From positions 43,496 to 107,495 of the forward strand of contig CAYNOT010000018.1 of assembly GCA_964398945.1 (NCBI GenBank): a DNA stretch of 64,000 bases. Direction: 5' to 3'. The notes under the pieces were generated by a model, which was not told the DNA's origin, searched no databases, and saw only the letters and a program-made list of their open reading frames with translations. This stretch comes from JBGTGG01 sp964398945 (lineage in GTDB: Bacteria; Bacteroidota; Bacteroidia; Cytophagales; Cyclobacteriaceae). The position numbers and the translations under genes were made by a program. Below are positions 60,686 to 64,000 of this stretch, in pieces (the stretch's first letter is position 1; every line of letters begins with the position of its first letter).

Positions 60686-62092
60686 TTAAATGAATTTCAG
60701 AAACCAGTCCATTGCCTTTTTAACAAAGGGCGTATAGGGAGGAAAAAAGAGGCCAACGGAAGTAAACCCGTGTTTTTGTCTCATTACAGGCTTTTCATTG
60801 GAGAAAGCAAGGAAACCATAGTATCCATGCGACTTCCCGATGCCACTGTTGTTGACCCCGCCAAAGGGCAGGTTATTTTGGACGAAGTGTACAGCGCAAT
60901 CGTTTAAAACCACCGCCCCTGAAGAAGTCCCTTTTAGAAATTGCTCTTTTTCTGCTTTCGATCCACCAAAGATATACATGGCCAATGCTTTTGGTAGCGT
61001 GTTGATAAAAGCGATTGCCTCATTTGTGTTTTTATAAGGAACAATTGGAAGGACCGGCCCAAAAATTTCTTCGTCCATCACCCGGCTTTGTAGGGAAACA
61101 TTTTTCAGGATAGTGGGTTCTAAGTAATTCGTTTCCGAAGCGGTATTCCCACCGAAAACAATTTCAGCACCCTTTTCAACGGCATCTGTTAATAAGCTTT
61201 TCACCCGAGCAAAATGTTTTGCGTTTACAATGCGGCCATAGTCAGCTGATTGTTCGATTGGGTTTTTATCAGGCGCATACATTTTACTGATGTGGTTTTT
61301 TATCTCATCAATCAGGTCGTCTACAATGGATTCATCGGCAAGGATGTAGTCAGGAGCGAGGCATGTTTGGCCGTTGTTTAAAAATTTTCCTGCAACAATT
61401 CGTGCTGCGGCTTCTTTTATTCGTGCCGACTTCATCACCACCGTTGGTGATTTTCCGCCAAGTTCTAAGGTAACAGAAGTAAGGTGTTCGGCTGCAGCCT
61501 TCATTACTATTTTTCCTACGGACGGACTTCCCGTAAAGAAGATGTGATCAAAAGGAAGTGAAAGTAAATACGTTGATTCTTCAACACCACCTTCAACCAC
61601 CTGAACTGTTTCAGGTTCAAAAATTTCTTTTGCTGCTTTTGTGATCAAGGCAGCGGTGGCCGGGGTCAACTCCGAGGGTTTAATGATGATGGTATTACCT
61701 GCTGCAAGTGCTGAAACAACAGGCCCGAAGGTGAGCATGAACGGATAGTTCCAGGGCGAAATAATCAGGCACGCCCCACGCGGTTCATATTGAATGTAGG
61801 ATCGCGATCCAATCATTTCGAGAGGAGTGTCTACTTTTTTTGGTTTAACCCACTGATGGATGTTTTGAAGTGCATGTTTAATTTCTAAAAGCGTGGGCGC
61901 GATTTCCGATGCATCTACTTCGGTGGCGGGTTTCTTGTAATCGGCATACATCGCCTGTTGAATTTGAAGCCGGTTGGTGTGGATCCAATCACGAAGTTTT
62001 TTTAAACGGGCGACCCGCGCGGTCACAGGTGCTGTCCTGGTGGATTTTGCACCCTTTACAATCTGTTCAAAAGCGTACTTAATGCTCTCCAT
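60686..62092 (-). CDS. Aldehyde dehydrogenase family protein (class 3-like)
   Basis: The protein shows the ALDH signature FNNGQTC-like segment (LNNGQTCLAPDY with the catalytic Cys), TLELGGKSPTVV with the general-base Glu, and FTGSPSVGKIVMKAA for NAD(P) binding. The short length (468 residues) and the FLAFSNEKPVMRQKHG and C-terminal hydrophobic segment point to the class 3 or fatty-aldehyde type. These enzymes oxidise aldehydes to acids with NAD(P). The ATG at 62092 is preferred because the domain begins there. The cassette array begins about 230 bases upstream of its start. Confidence 0.9.
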   Translation of the reverse strand: MESIKYAFEQIVKGAKSTRTAPVTARVARLKKLRDWIHTNRLQIQQAMYADYKKPATEVDASEIAPTLLEIKHALQNIHQWVKPKKVDTPLEMIGSRSYIQYEPRGACLIISPWNYPFMLTFGPVVSALAAGNTIIIKPSELTPATAALITKAAKEIFEPETVQVVEGGVEESTYLLSLPFDHIFFTGSPSVGKIVMKAAAEHLTSVTLELGGKSPTVVMKSARIKEAAARIVAGKFLNNGQTCLAPDYILADESIVDDLIDEIKNHISKMYAPDKNPIEQSADYGRIVNAKHFARVKSLLTDAVEKGAEIVFGGNTASETNYLEPTILKNVSLQSRVMDEEIFGPVLPIVPYKNTNEAIAFINTLPKALAMYIFGGSKAEKEQFLKGTSSGAVVLNDCAVHFVQNNLPFGGVNNSGIGKSHGYYGFLAFSNEKPVMRQKHGFTSVGLFFPPYTPFVKKAMDWFLKFI

Positions 62093-62280
62093 AATTTCAG
62101 TAAGTACATCAAAATAGATGGTTTTGCAATTCGTTGAAAGGGAATTTTTTGTCACGTGACGCTACGACCAGGGGGATACTAACAAAACAATAGAGAAAAG
62201 AAAGGATGATTAAAACTGCGCTTTTGAAATATACGCCATTTTCTTGCTTTTTATGCCGGATTAAGCGTTTTTTACCCACT

Positions 62281-62330
62281 GCAGACACACTCGATATATA
62301 TGCAATTGCGTATATTCGGGCGTTGTGGCC
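62281..62330. repeat. Hairpin at the left boundary of the cassette array
   Basis: CGATATATATGC (62292-62303) and GCGTATATTCG (62308-62318) can pair with one bulged base around a short AATT loop, and this is followed by GGGC and the core GTTGTGGCC (62322-62330). It is not part of the 131-bp family but occupies the position expected for a primary or secondary recombination site. Confidence 0.45.
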
Positions 62331-62718
62331 AATTGACGGAATTGGTTCCCGCGGACTGTTTCGGCCTTGACGAACAACTTTTCACCACGCGGACACTTTC
62401 GGACCGACTTGGGACGAAAATGAAAAACTGTTTTCCTCCGTGGACTATTCCGGACCGGCTTTCATCCCGTGGACTGTTTCGACAGCGGTAACGACTTTCC
62501 CCGTGGGACAATTTATTTTAAACGGAGCCAGTGGACTTCGTTGACAACTTCCGGGTCGACACGGTCGACAAAAAAACATACGGACGAAGTCAACTGGCCA
62601 CAACAATGTGCATAATGCATGGCGGCCGACTGTGTTGTATTTAAAAGTTGTTTGCTATATTTCGTGAACGTTCGGTGGACAAGGCTGGCTTCGAAACGCC
62701 ACGCATCATGCACCAGCG
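62323..62718 (+). mobile_element. Integron-like gene cassette without a convincing ORF
   Basis: The unit begins at the core GTTGTGGCC (62322-62330) and closes with an attC-like site whose left core GGCCACAAC (62596-62604) is its exact complement; the match extends to 15 of 16 bases (GTTGTGGCCAATTGAC against its partner). It is 396 bases long. The interior has six degenerate copies of GTGGACTNTTTCGG-like sequence (near 62351, 62389, 62440, 62469, 62502 and 62530). Short frames on either strand look like chance. Its role may be regulatory, RNA-based or spent. Confidence 0.6.
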
Positions 62719-62726
62719 TTAGCGGC
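62596..62726. repeat. attC-like recombination site 1
   Basis: Outer left core GGCCACAAC (62596-62604) and right core GTTAGCGGC (62718-62726) bound a 131-bp element. Inner arms GTGCATAATGCATGGCG (from 62608) and its partner near 62697-62713 match at 15 of 17 positions. Both mismatches are A opposite C on the top strand, hence G-T wobble on the bottom strand. Integron integrases recombine folded bottom-strand attC, so this asymmetry is expected. Interior TTCGGTGGACA is shared with site 2. Confidence 0.72.
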
Positions 62727-63947
62727 AAGTTTAACCGACAACTGGACAAATGAGTAGAACTAAATTTTTAGATGCAGCAGATAGCCACTCCGACTGGAGG
62801 AAGAAGAACAATTTGCCGCACATACACTATGAAAAACTATTTACTGAAGTAAGGGACAAATGGATTCAAGAGAAACGATACAGTGAACTAATTGCCTTTA
62901 TTGTTGAAGAATGGGATTCGGGAAACTGTGACGACTTTATTGAACCATTGGTGACTGAACTAATCAAAACCAATGAAAGTAGATTGTTCAAACAACTTTG
63001 GAAAAGCATAATCAAACATCGGCTCGACAAACTTTGGATGCTCGACAAACATTTAAATGAAAAAGAACCCAATCAAAACTGGGAGAAGATTGCTTCCATT
63101 AACCTAAAGGGTTTCGGGTTTACGACCAAAAACTTCTATGATGACAGAAAAAAGGTTGTCGCATTTTATCGTCAATTTACATTGGAAGGGCTAAGCAAGT
63201 TTAGAGCAGGACTGCAACAACTTAATGACAATGAAGAATTGGAAAGGGTTGATAAACTCATTAGTTCTGTTACTTATCTTCAAAAGCCAAGCCCTAAACC
63301 TTCTTCTGACAAGAGAAAGATTGACGAAATTCTTTTTTGGGATTTAATTTCTGACGCTAGAAAAAATGCAGGAAACAAATATGATTTCATTGACAACTTA
63401 AAAACAATTTTGGAAACCTTTCATCCAAATGAGCTAAGAAATTTTCAGAAATATCTATTCACCAAACAAAATGAACTTAATCTTTGGGACATTTGGGCAT
63501 TAGCATACATTGTAAGACGAGGTTGTAGTGATGATGGCTTTGACTATTTTAAAACTTGGGTAGTTTCAAAAGGACAGCAATCGTTTAATGCAGTTCTCTC
63601 TCTTGACGAAAAAAGCTTATTGAGTGTGTTTGACGAAGACCCACAATTAGAAGAACTGATGTATTTAGCAGGAGAAATTTATGAGGACAAAACAGGTGAC
63701 ATTATGAAGCCAGTAAAAGTGAAACACCAAAAAATAAAAGGTAAGGAATGGACAGAAGAAAATTTGCAAACAGTTTTCCCGTCCATTTGTAAACTATTTG
63801 ACTTTACGACTGAAAAGGAAACCAGCCGCTAACAATAGCTATAGCCAATGGCGGGCGAAGTGTTGACGAAAATATTTATCTTGCTATTACGTTTTGTTTC
63901 GGTGGACAGAAACGTTTTCAAAAACCGCCACTGGCCATAGCCGAGCG
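62719..63947 (+). mobile_element. Integron-like gene cassette carrying a DUF4240 gene
   Basis: The unit starts at GTTAGCGGC (62718-62726), carries one rightward gene (62750-63832) with only 23 bases of leader, and ends at site 2, whose left core GCCGCTAAC (63825-63833) is the exact complement of the cassette start. The gene's stop codon TAA lies inside that core. This is the compact layout of an integron cassette, 1,229 bases long. Confidence 0.7.
62750..63832 (+). CDS. DUF4240-domain protein, cassette-borne
   Basis: The C-terminal half (about residues 190-330) matches DUF4240: KIDEILFWDLISDARKNAG, LETFHPNELRNFQKYL, LWDIWALAYIVRRGCSDDGF and DYFKTWVVSKGQQSF. The N-terminal half is helical and Lys-rich and is not recognised. 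DUF4240 proteins are small cytoplasmic proteins of unknown function, often orphan or accessory. The gene sits immediately after an attC-like core and its stop lies in the next attC-like core, so it is probably a cassette gene read from an outside promoter. Codon use is A+T-richer than the neighbouring aldehyde dehydrogenase gene. Confidence 0.78.
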   Translation: MSRTKFLDAADSHSDWRKKNNLPHIHYEKLFTEVRDKWIQEKRYSELIAFIVEEWDSGNCDDFIEPLVTELIKTNESRLFKQLWKSIIKHRLDKLWMLDKHLNEKEPNQNWEKIASINLKGFGFTTKNFYDDRKKVVAFYRQFTLEGLSKFRAGLQQLNDNEELERVDKLISSVTYLQKPSPKPSSDKRKIDEILFWDLISDARKNAGNKYDFIDNLKTILETFHPNELRNFQKYLFTKQNELNLWDIWALAYIVRRGCSDDGFDYFKTWVVSKGQQSFNAVLSLDEKSLLSVFDEDPQLEELMYLAGEIYEDKTGDIMKPVKVKHQKIKGKEWTEENLQTVFPSICKLFDFTTEKETSR

Positions 63948-63955
63948 TTGTATGC
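63825..63955. repeat. attC-like recombination site 2
   Basis: Left core GCCGCTAAC (63825-63833) and right core GTTGTATGC (63947-63955) bound a 131-bp element, exactly as long as site 1. Inner arms GCTATAGCCAATGGCGG (63838-63854) and its partner at 63925-63941 match at 15 of 17 positions. Both mismatches again pair as G-T on the bottom strand. The interior shares TTGCTAT and TTCGGTGGACA with site 1 at similar distances. Confidence 0.72.
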
Positions 63956-64000
63956 AATTGAGGCACCAGAATACAAGTGGGTGTTTTTACAAAAGTTTTT
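63948..64000 (+). mobile_element. Start of a third cassette, cut by the window edge
   Basis: After the core GTTGTATGC a new sequence begins (AATTGAGGCACCAG and onward). If the rule holds, its own closing site should start with GCATACAAC beyond the window. Confidence 0.45.

Noticed and set aside
62272..62511. Open frames on both strands in the first cassette (about 63 and 79 codons)
   Set aside because: They cross the cassette boundary or consist of repeated GTGGACT units, have atypical Cys/Arg/Ser-rich composition and lack a family; the cassette is better described as ORF-less.
60686..64000. Integron integrase gene near the cassette array
   Set aside because: No tyrosine-recombinase frame is present on either strand in this region; the integrase must be elsewhere or absent.
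1..64000. tRNA, rRNA, CRISPR arrays, insertion sequences and phage structural genes
   Set aside because: I scanned for cloverleaf-like intergenic segments, regular spaced repeats and transposase motifs and found none that could be supported.

Overview
The window looks like chromosome of a member of the Bacteroidota, most likely an aerobic, gliding Cytophagales-type bacterium. This is inferred from the gene set: the mutY-ssb-gldE-gldD block, HU-TPR-mS38-like-RNase G synteny, TonB-dependent receptors, very large FtsX/MacB-type permeases, a PrsW-like protease, a YpdA-type bacillithiol reductase, many lipoproteins, and promoters of the form TAnnTTTG. No rRNA, tRNA, CRISPR array, insertion sequence or phage structural gene was seen.

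Layout. 1-13 kb: truncated sensor-propeller protein, lipoprotein, DinB protein, GH3 hexosaminidase, hutG-hutF (last steps of histidine breakdown), ispH, a lipoprotein formylglycine-generating-type enzyme, an HtrA protease with a small partner gene, and an rRNA methyltransferase. 13-32 kb: FtsX permease, Rieske protein, TonB receptor, TMEM175-like channel, PrsW protease, amidohydrolase, TPR protein, lipid kinase, DinB protein, M14 peptidase, thiol peroxidase, and a TonB receptor overlapping a fructosamine-kinase-like gene. 32-34 kb: AbiEi/AbiEii toxin-antitoxin pair with a visible promoter and operator-like palindrome. 34-41 kb: ypdA, a second FtsX permease, 2H phosphoesterase, EamA transporter, YCII protein. 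41-44 kb: A+T-rich accessory segment with DarT/DarG and two orphan genes around a palindrome-rich spacer. 44-48.5 kb: GH20 hexosaminidase, then a lipoprotein with a glycine-rich linker and a toxin-like C-terminus, a 4-nt overlapping immunity-like gene, and a remnant of another effector C-terminus. 48.5-56.4 kb: conserved core block (aminotransferase, gldD, gldE, ssb, mutY, HU, TPR, mS38-like protein, RNase G). 56.4-62.1 kb: decayed PIN-domain gene, 5'-truncated thioredoxin-like gene, giant AsmA protein, aldehyde dehydrogenase.

The most striking signal is at the right end (62.3-64 kb). Two 131-bp elements behave like integron attC sites: imperfect 17-bp inner arms whose mismatches are all of the kind that become G-T pairs on the bottom strand, and outer cores in which each element's left core is the reverse complement of the start of the cassette it closes (GTTGTGGCC/GGCCACAAC and GTTAGCGGC/GCCGCTAAC). 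They delimit one cassette without a convincing ORF and one carrying a DUF4240 gene whose stop codon lies inside the site; a third cassette starts at the window edge. No integrase is visible, so this may be an integrase-less attC cluster or the edge of a larger Bacteroidota cassette array.

The accessory loci (AbiE, DarTG, lipoprotein toxin/immunity, PIN remnant, cassette array) are interspersed with housekeeping blocks rather than forming one island.
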